Positions 34,572-43,857 are shown, counted from the stretch's first letter. The stretch: DNA of 49,085 nt from Bordetella parapertussis (GCA_945861275.1 CAMATZ010000047.1:1-49085); one strand, 5' to 3'. Program-made: numbers and translations. Notes: generated by a model from the letters alone, not told the origin.

Positions 34572-34781
34572 GTTGTCTCCCTGTGAAAGTGCTGAGTTAT
34601 TATTTGCAGCATCATGGTATGCGTGATAGGCCCTTGCAAGCAAGTTTGAGCGCTATTTAAAAATAGCAATAAAAACAAATAGTTACAATACATCGATGCT
34701 TGTGATTAACCCCATTCTGCGCCACGCCACGTTTACCTTTGGAACAAGCCGCCCATCGGGCGGCACCGTTCGGAGACAACC
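34572..34781. promoter_or_regulatory. Divergent NHL/VIT-VWA control region
   Basis: The 210-base spacer contains the palindrome GCTATTT-AA-AAATAGC (34652-34667) and, next to it, AAAACAAATAGTTA (34672-34685), a variant of the recurring AT-rich motif. Both are plausible control elements. No convincing -35/-10 pair was identified. Confidence 0.4.
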
Positions 34782-37739
34782 ATGAATCGCAGAAATTTTC
34801 TGATCGACGCCAGCACACTGGCCTCACTTACGGTCGCCGGATGCGCGCTCGGCTACACGCAAACCGCCAACGCGCAGGATGTGCGTCCGCTGTTGCGGCC
34901 GCCGACTTTGACCGTGGCGAACGGCGCGGAAACGCCGGTCGAATTGCAGGCGGTGCGCATCGACTCAGAAATCAGCGGCAGCCGCGCGCTGACCACGGTG
35001 GAAATGACCTTCTTCAATCCCAACCGCCGCATCCTCGAAGGCGAGCTGCAATTCCCGCTGCTCGACGGCCAGCAGGTGGTGGGTTTCGCGCTGGATATTG
35101 AGGGCCAGTTGCGCGAGGCGGTGCCGGTCGAAAAAGCCAAAGGCCAGCAGGTGTTTGAGGACGTGATACGCACGCGCATCGATCCCGCGCTGCTGCAAAC
35201 CACGCTCGGCAATAACTACAAGCTGCGGGTGTACCCGCTGCCCGCGCAGGGTACGCGCCGGGTGTTGATACGCTACGCGGAAACCTTGCCGGTCAGCGGC
35301 GCGCTGCGGCGTTATCGCGTGCCGCTGGATTACGCGCGACAGCTAAGCGGCTTTTCATTGCGTGTCACCGTGCGCGCGCCGCAGCAAGCACCGCTGCTCA
35401 ATGCCAAGCCCGAGGGTTTGGCGTTTCGCTCGCGCGGTGTCGATTACGAGGCTGAAATTTCGCGCCAGGACTATAGGGCGCGCGGCATGCTGGATGTGCA
35501 TCTGCCCGCGTCCACCCGCCCCGAAGTGCGCACGCAGACGGTGAACGGCAGAACCTATTTCGTGGCGGAAGTGCCGGCGCGTTCGATGGCAGAGGCGCCG
35601 CGCCCTGTGCCCGCTGTCGTGGGCCTGGTGTGGGATGCGTCCGGATCGGGCGCCGCGCGCGATCATGTGCGCGAGTTCGCGCTGCTCGATGCCTACTTCA
35701 AGCGCCTGGGTAACGGTGGCAACGGCGAGGTGCGTTTGACGCGCGTGCGCGATGCAGCCGAGCCGGTGGAGCGTTTTCGCGTCAGCAACGGCGACTGGAG
35801 CGCGCTGCGCCGCGCGCTCGAAGCCACACCCTATGATGGGGCAACCCATCTCGGCGCTTTTACGGCCGAAGCGGATGTGGGTGAATACCTTTTATTCAGC
35901 GATGGCCTTGATAACTTCGGCGAACGCGCATTTGCGAAGCTCGCCGTGCCGCTGTATACGGTGAGCGCGGCCATGCAAGCCGACCCTGCGCGCCTGAGGC
36001 GGCTCGCCGAAGCCAGTGGCGGAAAGTTTCTCGACTTGCAGTCCCAAACCGCTGCGCAAGCTGCGCGCGGTCTGCTGTATGCGCAAGCGCGCATTGTCAA
36101 TCTGCACGGCGATGGCGTGACCCTGCTCACCGCGGCATCGCGGGTGGCTGGCGACGGGCGCTGGCTGGTGGCTGGACAACTGCAGGGGGAAAGCGGCGTG
36201 CTGCAGGTGGTGGTTTCGTATCCCGCGTCGCGCGCGGGATCAGAAACCATCACGCTGCCGCTGCGCACGGGACAAAATTCAGACACCCTCGCCGCTGCCG
36301 CATGGGCGCACTTACGCGTGGCCGAACTCGACGGCGAGTATCGCCTGCACCGCGCCGAAATCCGCCGCCTCGGTTTGGAATTTAATCTGACCTCGCGCGA
36401 GACCTCGCTGATAGTGCTGGATCGGATTGAAGATTACGTGCGCAACGAGATTGTTCCGCCGCCGGAATTACGTGCCGAGTACGAACGCCTGCGCCGCAAT
36501 CAGCATCTGCGCGCCAGCGACGAGCGCACGCGCCAACTGGATCGCGTGGTGCAGATGTTCAAGGAAAAAATCGCGTGGTGGGAAAAGGATTTTCCCAAGA
36601 ACGAGCGCCCAAAACCAGAGCTCAAACCCAAGCCCGACGCGCAACTGCGTCAGGAAAGCGGCGCGATGCAAGACAGCCGGGAACGCAATTCAAACCGCGC
36701 CGACAGTGCGCAGCAGCGCCGTGCAGCGCCGTCCCGGCCGGCCGACGCGCCTGCCCCTGCCGCCGCGCCGCCGATGGTGGCCGGACGCGTGGCGGCGAAG
36801 TCCGTCGACGGCGTTGCCAGCGCGTCGCCGTCCATCGGCATACAACTGAAGCGCGCGACGCCCGACGCGCCGTATTTCGCGCGCTTTCGTGATGCCGCCA
36901 GCAACGATCTGTATCGCGTCTATCTGGACGAACGCCCGGCTTACGTCAACAGCACGGCGTTTTTTCTGGATGCGGCGGACGCGTTCTTCGACAAAGGGCT
37001 GAGTGCGCTCGGCGCGCGTGTGTTAAGCAACCTCGCCGAGATGGAACTGGAGAACCGGCACATTCTGCGCATACTTGGCTACCGTCTGCTGCAGGCCGGG
37101 CAGGCTGCGCTCGCGCTACCGGTGCTCACGCGCGTGCTCGAACTCGCGCCCAATGAGCCGCAATCGTACCGTGATCTCGGTCTGGCCTATGCCGCGGACA
37201 AGCAGTGGCAAAAAGCAGTCGATAACCTGAATCAAGTGGTGATACGGCCGTGGCACGGCCGCTTTCCGGAAATCGAACTCACCGCACTGGATGAGTTGAA
37301 CGCCATCATCGCCACCACAGATAGCGCGGTGGACAAGAGCCGCGTTGATCCGCGCCTGCTGCGCAATCTGCCGCTCGATCTGCGCGTGGCGATGTCGTGG
37401 GATGCCGACAATACCGATATCGATCTGTGGGTGACGGATCCCAATGGCGAAAAGGCCTACTACGGCAATCGCATCAGCTATCAGGGTGGACGCATGTCGC
37501 AGGATTACACCGGCGGCTACGGCCCCGAAACGTTTTCACTGAAGCAAGCCAAGTCCGGCAAATACAAGGTCGAAGCCAATTTCTACGGCCACAATCAGCA
37601 GATCGTAGCCGGTGCGACCACGCTGCAATTGAAATTGACCACGCGCTTCGGCACGCGTGCACAGCAGGAGCAGACGGTGACGCTGCGCCTGAAAGGCCGG
37701 AGTGAAGTGGTGATGGTGGGCGAGTTTGAGGTTAAGTGA
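34782..37739 (+). CDS. VIT-VWA-TPR-DUF2135 lipoprotein, probably Tat-exported
   Basis: The 985-residue protein begins MNRRNFLIDAS, a twin-arginine-like signal with a lipobox VAGC at Cys21. In order it has a VIT domain (about 45-170; VEMTFFNPNRRILEGELQF, RVLIRYAETLP), a von Willebrand A domain (about 278-420) with the metal-site motif DASGS (285-289), a Pro/Ala-rich low-complexity linker (about 600-690), TPR-like helices (about 740-850) and a C-terminal DUF2135 domain (DIDLWVTDPNGEKAYYGNR, GYGPETFSLKQAKSGKYKV). VIT-VWA proteins are surface- or periplasm-located adhesion or scaffold proteins. GGAG precedes the ATG. It stands alone, divergent from the NHL lipoprotein. Confidence 0.85.
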   Translation: MNRRNFLIDASTLASLTVAGCALGYTQTANAQDVRPLLRPPTLTVANGAETPVELQAVRIDSEISGSRALTTVEMTFFNPNRRILEGELQFPLLDGQQVVGFALDIEGQLREAVPVEKAKGQQVFEDVIRTRIDPALLQTTLGNNYKLRVYPLPAQGTRRVLIRYAETLPVSGALRRYRVPLDYARQLSGFSLRVTVRAPQQAPLLNAKPEGLAFRSRGVDYEAEISRQDYRARGMLDVHLPASTRPEVRTQTVNGRTYFVAEVPARSMAEAPRPVPAVVGLVWDASGSGAARDHVREFALLDAYFKRLGNGGNGEVRLTRVRDAAEPVERFRVSNGDWSALRRALEATPYDGATHLGAFTAEADVGEYLLFSDGLDNFGERAFAKLAVPLYTVSAAMQADPARLRRLAEASGGKFLDLQSQTAAQAARGLLYAQARIVNLHGDGVTLLTAASRVAGDGRWLVAGQLQGESGVLQVVVSYPASRAGSETITLPLRTGQNSDTLAAAAWAHLRVAELDGEYRLHRAEIRRLGLEFNLTSRETSLIVLDRIEDYVRNEIVPPPELRAEYERLRRNQHLRASDERTRQLDRVVQMFKEKIAWWEKDFPKNERPKPELKPKPDAQLRQESGAMQDSRERNSNRADSAQQRRAAPSRPADAPAPAAAPPMVAGRVAAKSVDGVASASPSIGIQLKRATPDAPYFARFRDAASNDLYRVYLDERPAYVNSTAFFLDAADAFFDKGLSALGARVLSNLAEMELENRHILRILGYRLLQAGQAALALPVLTRVLELAPNEPQSYRDLGLAYAADKQWQKAVDNLNQVVIRPWHGRFPEIELTALDELNAIIATTDSAVDKSRVDPRLLRNLPLDLRVAMSWDADNTDIDLWVTDPNGEKAYYGNRISYQGGRMSQDYTGGYGPETFSLKQAKSGKYKVEANFYGHNQQIVAGATTLQLKLTTRFGTRAQQEQTVTLRLKGRSEVVMVGEFEVK

Positions 37740-37761
37740 TGGTGTTTGTACGCTGTAGCGT

Positions 37762-37817
37762 GTAGCGTGCGCCATGCGCACGAACCCATTGTTGATCGCG
37801 CGCATGGCGCACGCTAC
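37762..37817. repeat. 18-base inverted repeat (GTGCGC-CAT-GCGCAC type)
   Basis: GTAGCGTGCGCCATGCGC (37762-37779) and its exact complement (37800-37817) form an inverted repeat. Each arm contains the smaller palindrome GTGCGC-CAT-GCGCAC or most of it. This type of intergenic palindrome recurs at 39972-39986. It lies between the VIT/VWA and reductase genes and may act as a terminator. Confidence 0.75.
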
Positions 37818-37883
37818 GGTGGGTATTTTGTGCCGGCGGCGGGGCGCCCGTTACAATGCCGCCACACACAACCGGAGCGCCAC

Positions 37884-38879
37884 ATGAAAAACAAGCAAGT
37901 TTTACTCGCCGCACGCCCGCAAGGTGCGGTCGAAGAAAGCCACTTTCGCATCGTCGAATCCGACATTCCCAAAGCAGGCGAAGGCGAATTCGTCGTGCGC
38001 GCGCATTACCTCTCGCTCGACCCTTACATGCGCGGGCGCATGGATGACGCCAAATCCTACGCCGCCAAAGCCGAGGTTGGCGGCGTCATGGTCGGCACCG
38101 CGGTGGGCGAGGTGATCGAATCGCGCCATGAAAAATTCAAGGCCGGCGATTTCGTCGAAACGCGCAGCGGCTGGCAGCAATACGGCGTCTCCAACGGCGG
38201 CGGCGTGCGCAAGCTGGATCCGCATTACGTGCCGCTGTCGGCGTATCTCGGTGCGGTCGGGATGCCCGGTGTTACCGCGTGGATCGGCCTCAACGAACAT
38301 GGCAAACCCAAGGCGGGCGAAACGGTAGTCGTGTCAGCCGCCAGCGGTGCGGTGGGCAGCGCCGTCGGCCAGTTGGCGAAGTTTAAAGGCTGCCGCGCGG
38401 TGGGCATTGCGGGCGGACGCGCCAAATGCGATTACGTGGTGAATGAACTGGGCTTTGATGCCTGCATTGATTACAAGGCCGGCAATCTCGATGCGGCGCT
38501 GGCAAGCGCATGCCCCAAAGGCATCGACGTTTACTTCGACAACGTGGGCGGCCCGATACTCAATGCCGTACTCGGCCACGTGAATGCCTTCTCGCGCATC
38601 GCGCTATGCGGACAAATCTCCGGCTACAACGATCCCGAAGCGCTGACCGTGCGCAATTTTCGCAGCTTTCTGGTCAACCGCATCCAGTTGCGCGGCTTCA
38701 TCTGCTCCGATCACATGGATCTGTGGCGACCGGCGCTGAAGGAACTCAGCGAACTGGTGCATGAGGGCAAACTCAAATATCGCGAGAGCATCGCCATCGG
38801 GCTCGACAGCGCACCCAAGGCGTTTATCGGCTTGCTGAACGGGAAGAATTTTGGCAAGCAGTTGGTGAAGCTGATTTGA
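37884..38879 (+). CDS. NADP-dependent oxidoreductase, CurA/YncB type (MDR superfamily)
   Basis: The 331-residue zinc-free medium-chain reductase has YLSLDPYMRGRM, GGVMVGTAVGEVIESRH, GMPGVTAWIGLNEHGKPK and the NADP site VVSAASGAVGSAVGQLAKF. It also has FDACIDYKAGN, GIDVYFDNVGGPILNAVL and ALCGQISGYND. These are hallmarks of the alkenal/one oxidoreductase group (leukotriene B4 dehydrogenase-like, E. coli CurA/YncB), which reduces alpha,beta-unsaturated carbonyls. GGAG precedes the ATG at 37884. The next gene starts within its stop codon (TGATG), so both are one unit. Confidence 0.92.
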   Translation: MKNKQVLLAARPQGAVEESHFRIVESDIPKAGEGEFVVRAHYLSLDPYMRGRMDDAKSYAAKAEVGGVMVGTAVGEVIESRHEKFKAGDFVETRSGWQQYGVSNGGGVRKLDPHYVPLSAYLGAVGMPGVTAWIGLNEHGKPKAGETVVVSAASGAVGSAVGQLAKFKGCRAVGIAGGRAKCDYVVNELGFDACIDYKAGNLDAALASACPKGIDVYFDNVGGPILNAVLGHVNAFSRIALCGQISGYNDPEALTVRNFRSFLVNRIQLRGFICSDHMDLWRPALKELSELVHEGKLKYRESIAIGLDSAPKAFIGLLNGKNFGKQLVKLI

Positions 38880-39874
38880 TGAATAATTTCAGGAGAACTG
38901 TAGTGGCAGGGTGGAGACGACGGTATCAATTTTTGCTCTCGGGGCTGTGCGGCTTGATGACATACTGTGCCGGCGCGACTGCGGCGTGTCCGCCGCCAGC
39001 AGGCCGGCCATATACGGGCCCCTTGTTCGATGCGATGGCGCAGATTGAATCCACCCAGACTCCGGATGTTGTGCTCCAAGCCATGCATTCAGCGAAAGTT
39101 GATCGAATGGCGTTGTTTGCCCGCCTACACCGAAGGCGCAGCGGGGAACGCAATGTGCTGCAGGCGGGCAAGCTCGCGCCAGAACAAATCGTGATGGGCG
39201 CCCCCAAGGCATTCGATGAACGCGACGATCTGAGCGCCAGTTTCGTGAGCCGCACGCTCACGGACATTTCAGCCTACCGGTATGCATTTGTCGGGGAAAT
39301 CATGTTTACCCATGGTGACAAGACACATGGAGAGCAGACGGCCGAAGGCGAGCGCTATGTCGACCCGCAGGGTGCCGGTGTGCAGCGCCTTATTGCGGGA
39401 CTGAAAGCGCACAGAATTCCTGTGATGACGCACTGGGAGGTCTACGATTGGCAGCGGGACTGGCCGCGAGCAAACGAACTCTACAGGCGCTTTCCCGAAC
39501 AGGTGTTCATCTGGCCGCACGCCGGCTTTGCGCATGTTCAGCAGATTACCGAAGTGCTTACGCAGCACCCCAACGTGATTGCCACACTGTCCAAGAAAGA
39601 ACATGACCAGCGCGCATTGAGCGACCACCAGAAAGCCGCCCAACTGGGTCCTTCGCTGGTCGATCAGTGCAGGGAGATCAAGCCCGAGTGGAAGGATCTG
39701 CTTTTACGCTACCAGGAGCGGCTCATGTTCGCGACGGACGCACACAAGGATTCCCGCTGGCGCAAGTACGGGGATATTGTCGCGATCTGGCGCGACATCC
39801 TTGGCCAGTTGCCATCCGAGGCTGCGGAGAAAATCGCCTATCGGAACGCGCTGCGCGTGTACGCTGTGAAGTAG
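38879..39874 (+). CDS. Exported amidohydrolase-like protein lacking the HxH motif
   Basis: A 331-residue protein with an N-terminal signal or anchor segment (RYQFLLSGLCGLMTYCAGATA). It resembles the amidohydrolase-2 TIM barrel: PVMTHWEVYDW, IWPHAGFAHVQQI and LMFATDAHKDSRWRKYG correspond to the usual His, His and Asp metal-site strands. The first-strand HxH motif, expected after LFDA, reads M53-A-Q55, so part of the metal site is missing. The ATG at 38879 overlaps the upstream stop as TGATG, suggesting coupling. A TTG one codon earlier is possible. Function unknown, perhaps a catalytically altered or binding variant. Confidence 0.65.
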   Translation: MNNFRRTVVAGWRRRYQFLLSGLCGLMTYCAGATAACPPPAGRPYTGPLFDAMAQIESTQTPDVVLQAMHSAKVDRMALFARLHRRRSGERNVLQAGKLAPEQIVMGAPKAFDERDDLSASFVSRTLTDISAYRYAFVGEIMFTHGDKTHGEQTAEGERYVDPQGAGVQRLIAGLKAHRIPVMTHWEVYDWQRDWPRANELYRRFPEQVFIWPHAGFAHVQQITEVLTQHPNVIATLSKKEHDQRALSDHQKAAQLGPSLVDQCREIKPEWKDLLLRYQERLMFATDAHKDSRWRKYGDIVAIWRDILGQLPSEAAEKIAYRNALRVYAVK

Positions 39875-39878
39875 CTCC

Positions 39879-39986
39879 CGCAGGGCGCAATAAGCAACGG
39901 GCATTGCGCCGTACGCACAACATTCGGTGCAATGCGCTTCGCTGGTTGCACCCTGCGACTACCCGTGCGGGGTGCGCACCGCGCAC
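39879..39986. repeat. Dispersed inverted repeats (GGGCGCAA/TTGCACCC type)
   Basis: CGCAGGGCGCAATAAGC (39879-39895) and GGTTGCACCCTGCG (39944-39957) are imperfectly complementary, with an inner pair GCATTGCGCC/GGTGCAATGC (39901-39938). A palindrome GTGCGC-ACC-GCGCAC follows at 39972-39986. These match a style of intergenic repeat widespread in proteobacteria. They lie between the amidohydrolase-like gene and the convergent Bug gene. Confidence 0.7.
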
Positions 39987-40005
39987 GCGGATGCGCGTGG
40001 CGCCG

Positions 40006-40977
40006 CTACTCCAGCTTAACCCCCGCCTCCTTGATCACCCGCGCCCACATCGCCGTCTCGGCGCGTATGTCTTTCCCAAACTGCTCCGGCGTATTGCCCG
40101 ACACCAGGGCGCCATCCGCCGCCAGGCGTGCCGCAGTCTCCGGCATGCGCAATACCTTCACCGTTGCGGCGTGCAGAAACTTGATAACTGCAGCGGGCGT
40201 GCCGGTGGGCGCCATGAGCCCATGCCATGATCCCGATTCCATGCCGGGCAGGCCGGATTCGTTCAGCGTCGGCACCTCGGGCAGGATGGGAATGCGCTGA
40301 GCGCTGCCGATGGCGAGCGCGCGCACGCGCCCGGCTTTGAGGTGTTGCATGAGCACGCCCGGCCCTGCGAACAATAGGTGTACGCTGCCGCCGATCAGGC
40401 CCACCAGCGCCGGACCCGCGCCCTTGTAGGCGACGTGTACTACCTTGATGCCGGATTTGATTTGTATCAGTTCCACTGCCAGGTGCCCGCCGGAACCGAT
40501 GCTGGATGAGGCCCAGTTGATCTTGCCCGGATTGGCTTTGGCGTAATCGATCAACTCTTGCACCGTGCGTGCCGGCAGTGACGGATGCGCGCCCAGCAAA
40601 TTGGGGACGTTGGCGAATCTGGAAATCGGCATGAAATCCTTTAGTGTGTCGAAGGGCATTTTCGCGTAAAGGCTGGGGTTGGTAGTGATCAGCGCCGGGT
40701 TGCCGAGGAGTAGGGTATAGCCGTCGGGCGCGGCTCTTGCGACGATCTCGCCGGCGATGATGCCGCTGCCGCCGCCGCGATTGTCGTAGACGATGGGCTG
40801 GCCGATCATTTCACCCATGGCGAGTGCGATGGGACGCGCCACCACGTCAGCGCCGCCGCCGGCAGGGTAGGGGACTACCCAGCGAATGGCGCGGGTTGGG
40901 TACTTGGTGTTTTGCGCTTGAGCAGACGTTGCGCAGAGCGTGATTAGCAGCGCTATACAGGCTGTGCGTATTCGCAT
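40006..40977 (-). CDS. Bug-family tripartite tricarboxylate transporter receptor
   Basis: Receptor of 323 residues: signal peptide MRIRTACIALLITLCATSAQAQ, then KYPTRAIRWVVPYPAGGGAD, VYDNRGGGSGIIAGEIVA, HVAYKGAGPALVGLIGGSV and RIPILPEVPTLNESGLPGM. The ATG at 40977 begins the signal peptide; the frame is open 13 codons further upstream into the dehydrogenase. Its gene lies 11 bases after the PQQ dehydrogenase stop and is the last of a four-gene minus-strand operon. It probably imports the acid product of periplasmic alcohol or aldehyde oxidation or ester hydrolysis. Confidence 0.95.
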   Translation of the reverse strand: MRIRTACIALLITLCATSAQAQNTKYPTRAIRWVVPYPAGGGADVVARPIALAMGEMIGQPIVYDNRGGGSGIIAGEIVARAAPDGYTLLLGNPALITTNPSLYAKMPFDTLKDFMPISRFANVPNLLGAHPSLPARTVQELIDYAKANPGKINWASSSIGSGGHLAVELIQIKSGIKVVHVAYKGAGPALVGLIGGSVHLLFAGPGVLMQHLKAGRVRALAIGSAQRIPILPEVPTLNESGLPGMESGSWHGLMAPTGTPAAVIKFLHAATVKVLRMPETAARLAADGALVSGNTPEQFGKDIRAETAMWARVIKEAGVKLE

Positions 40978-40988
40978 GACTGGTTTGT

Positions 40989-42647
40989 CTACTCCGGCAG
41001 CAACGCAAATGTCCACACCGAGCCGCCCGACGGCACTTTTGCCGCCGCTCTGCGCCCGCGTGAATCACCCGCAATTCCTGAGAGTACAGTGATGTATTGC
41101 CGGCCCTGGTGGGTGTAGGTGATGGCCGGTGCATTGACGCCGGAGCCGGTCTGGAACTGCCACAGTATTTTGCCGGTGGCTTCTTCGATGGCGATAAACT
41201 CGCCGGTCATCTTGCCGGTGAACACCAGGCCGCCGTCGGTGGCAAGCATGCCCGCTTGCGTGACAAAATCCGTGAGCTTGATCTGCCACTTGATCTTGCC
41301 GGTAAGCGGGTCCATGGCCATGTGATAGCCCTCGGTGTCTTCGCCCGCCGGACGCGGGAAGATGCGGCCTTGCGTGCCGGTAAAACGTGCGCCGGCCTTG
41401 TACTCGACCGGCACATGTTTCACCATTTGCGGCAGGTTGATAGTGTTTAGATACACCGTGCCGGTCTTCGGGTTGAATGCCATCGGCGCCCAGTTTTTTA
41501 CACCGTAAGCGGGCCACAGTTCGACTTCTTCGCCCGCGAGCAGGCGCTTGCGGATGTCGGTTTCAACCGGGCGGCCGGTTTGCATGTCGATGTGCGTGGC
41601 CCAGTTCACCTTGCCGAAGGGAAAGCCGCGCAGCAGTTTGCCGTTGGCGCGGTCGATGACGTAGAAAAATCCATTGCGGTCCGCGTGCAGTATCACCTTG
41701 CGCATTTCGCCGTCGATGCGCATATCGGCGATGATGTTTTCGTTAACGCCGTCGTAATCGTAGGTGTCATCGGGCGTGAATTGATAGTGCCAGACGAGTT
41801 CGCCCGTTTTCGGGCGCAGCGCAATCACACTGGCGCTGTAGAGGCTGTCGCCACTGCGGTATTTTGCATTCCACGGGCCGGCGTTGCCGGTGCCCCAGTA
41901 GGTCAGGTCGAGTTGCGGATCATATGAACCGGTGACCCAGGTGGTGCCGCCGCCGCGCTTGTAAGCTTCGCCGTCTTGCGGCCACGTCTCGTAGCCTTTT
42001 TCGCCCGGCCCCGGTATGGTGTAGCTGCGCCACATTTTCTTGCCGGTGTCCGGATCCCAGCCGTCGAGAAAGCCGCGCACGCCAAATTCCGCACCCGACA
42101 TGCCGGTGATCAGCACGCCGTTGGCGACCAGCGGCGCGACGATGGAGGAGTAACCTTCCTGCCACTCGGCAAATTTTTCCTTCCACACCTGCTTGCCGGT
42201 TTTCATGTCGAGCGCCACCACAAACGCATCAAGCGTGGTGCGAAACACTTTGCCGTTGTAGATGGCCGCGCCCTTGTTGGAGACGCCGCAGCACACCACG
42301 CGCGGCGTGCCGGGGTCGTAGTCCACGGCGGTGCGCCAGATTTGTTTGCCGGTCGCCACATCGATGGCAAACGTCCATGCCGCATTGGTCACATACATCA
42401 CGCCCTCGTAAATCACCGGCTGCGCCTGCTCGCCCAGCATATTGGAGAGCGTGGTATTCCACACCGGCACCAGCCGCTTGATGGTGGTGGTGTTGATTTG
42501 CCGCAGCGGGCTGTATCGCTTGTGGTCATAACCCATGCCGTAGGTCGTGACGTTTTCGGTGTTCTTGCCGTCATTGAGCAGGTCATCGGTGGTTTGCGCT
42601 TGCGCGACGGCACAGCAGCACAGCAGTGATAACAGTAGTATTTTCAT
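40989..42647 (-). CDS. PQQ-dependent alcohol dehydrogenase-like quinoprotein with DYD motif
   Basis: The 552-residue periplasmic quinoprotein has a signal peptide (MKILLLSLLCCCAVAQAQ) and repeated tryptophan-docking propeller motifs (ATGKQIWRTAV, TGKQVWKEKF, TGKIKWQIKL, TGKILWQFQTG). It carries the vicinal cysteines C119-C120 typical of methanol/ethanol-type quinoproteins. Active-site ligands align as Glu187 (SGAEFG), Asn255 (GTGNAGPW), catalytic Asp297 and, two residues on, Asp299 (YDYDG). The second Asp is the mark of lanthanide-dependent enzymes (XoxF/ExaF-like), as against DYA/DYS in calcium forms. There is no cytochrome c domain, and no xoxG/xoxJ-like genes are near. It is the third gene of the thioredoxin/hydrolase/dehydrogenase/Bug operon. 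Confidence 0.88.
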   Translation of the reverse strand: MKILLLSLLCCCAVAQAQTTDDLLNDGKNTENVTTYGMGYDHKRYSPLRQINTTTIKRLVPVWNTTLSNMLGEQAQPVIYEGVMYVTNAAWTFAIDVATGKQIWRTAVDYDPGTPRVVCCGVSNKGAAIYNGKVFRTTLDAFVVALDMKTGKQVWKEKFAEWQEGYSSIVAPLVANGVLITGMSGAEFGVRGFLDGWDPDTGKKMWRSYTIPGPGEKGYETWPQDGEAYKRGGGTTWVTGSYDPQLDLTYWGTGNAGPWNAKYRSGDSLYSASVIALRPKTGELVWHYQFTPDDTYDYDGVNENIIADMRIDGEMRKVILHADRNGFFYVIDRANGKLLRGFPFGKVNWATHIDMQTGRPVETDIRKRLLAGEEVELWPAYGVKNWAPMAFNPKTGTVYLNTINLPQMVKHVPVEYKAGARFTGTQGRIFPRPAGEDTEGYHMAMDPLTGKIKWQIKLTDFVTQAGMLATDGGLVFTGKMTGEFIAIEEATGKILWQFQTGSGVNAPAITYTHQGRQYITVLSGIAGDSRGRRAAAKVPSGGSVWTFALLPE

Positions 42648-42671
42648 TTTTTCCTTGAATTTATTTCTAAA

Positions 42672-43814
42672 CTAGCGGACGGTTTTAACCAGCCACTTGT
42701 CGATAAAGTCGGCGATTTCGAGATTGTTTTTCTCGATCATCATCATGTGCCCGTTGCCGCGTATGCCGACTTCCTCCAGCCGCACAAACGTCGCCGGCGC
42801 GCCGGCCTGCACCAGATATTTGGCGGTGCAATGGTCATACACCGCGTGATACGAGGATTCCGCGGCGAGTATCACGATCGGAATGTTTTGCAGGTTCGCC
42901 AGCTTGCGTACGGGTTCGCCCTGCGTGTAGCAGCGCTCGAGATTTGGCCCGTCGGCTTGCGCTTCGCGCACCGCGTTGAGTTGCGTTGGATGGGTGATCG
43001 GCGGGTCATACACGAGTGCTGTTTCTGTCAAGCCATAGGGCCGCGCGCGGGCGGTGCCGAAAACGGCGCCCGCGAACGGCGGCCCAGTGGGTTCCGCCGC
43101 GACAATGGCGCGTACCAGCTTGGGCCGCGCATTGGCGATCACCCAGCCGATGGCGCCGGTCTGCGAATGGGTGAACACAATCGCAGGACCGATCTTGTCG
43201 AGCAGCGCCGAGCCCGCGTCGCGATTGAGTTCTTCGACAATGGCGTTGATGCCGATGTATTGCACTTGTGAGGCATAAAACTGGTCGAACACCGGATCGC
43301 CGCGCAAGCCCTTTAACGGGCCGTCACCCGGCCACTGCGTGTGCAGTTTCGCCTGCGGCCATAAATTAAAATTGGCGGCGGCGGTGAAACGCTGCTCGAC
43401 CTGATGCGCGGCAAAACGCGTCAACGGACCGACCGAATCCAGCCACGGCGAGCGGCCGCGCGTGGGCTGGTCGATGACATAAACGGCATAGCCGCGCTCG
43501 ACAAAAAATTCCGCCCAGCCTTTGCGGCCATCGGGCGTGCCGGTGAAATTGGTGCCGGTCTGCGCCGCGCCGTGAATCATGACTATCGGATACCGCTGCG
43601 TGACTTTGGCGGGGAAGCGGTACTCCACGTACATCTGCCGTTCCATCATCGGCCCCGCGGCGGTGCTGACGTAACGGCCGCCGACGAAAAAATAGCCTTG
43701 CTGCGGGCCGCTGCCGGGCTTGCCGGATTGCGCGGTTGCAGCCGGCGCCAGTATCAGCAACAACATCAGCGCAGGTGCAATGCGCGTGATCAGTGCTTGC
43801 ATTATTTGCTTCAT
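42672..43814 (-). CDS. Exported alpha/beta hydrolase (esterase-like)
   Basis: The 380-residue protein has a signal peptide (ending LILAPAATAQ). The alpha/beta hydrolase core shows PIVMIHGAAQTGTNF (oxyanion region), the strand VYVIDQPTRGRSPW and the nucleophile Ser217 in FTHSQTGAIG. A catalytic His sits in IRGNGHMMMIEKNN near the end. It therefore likely hydrolyses an ester or lactone in the periplasm. The ATG at 43814 has AAGGGGAG upstream; the longer in-frame start would intrude into the thioredoxin gene. It is 24 bases upstream of the PQQ dehydrogenase gene and could supply the alcohol that enzyme oxidises. Confidence 0.85.
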   Translation of the reverse strand: MKQIMQALITRIAPALMLLLILAPAATAQSGKPGSGPQQGYFFVGGRYVSTAAGPMMERQMYVEYRFPAKVTQRYPIVMIHGAAQTGTNFTGTPDGRKGWAEFFVERGYAVYVIDQPTRGRSPWLDSVGPLTRFAAHQVEQRFTAAANFNLWPQAKLHTQWPGDGPLKGLRGDPVFDQFYASQVQYIGINAIVEELNRDAGSALLDKIGPAIVFTHSQTGAIGWVIANARPKLVRAIVAAEPTGPPFAGAVFGTARARPYGLTETALVYDPPITHPTQLNAVREAQADGPNLERCYTQGEPVRKLANLQNIPIVILAAESSYHAVYDHCTAKYLVQAGAPATFVRLEEVGIRGNGHMMMIEKNNLEIADFIDKWLVKTVR

Positions 43815-43857
43815 GGACACTCCCCTTTGCTTTACAACCCCGTACCCGCGCATACCA

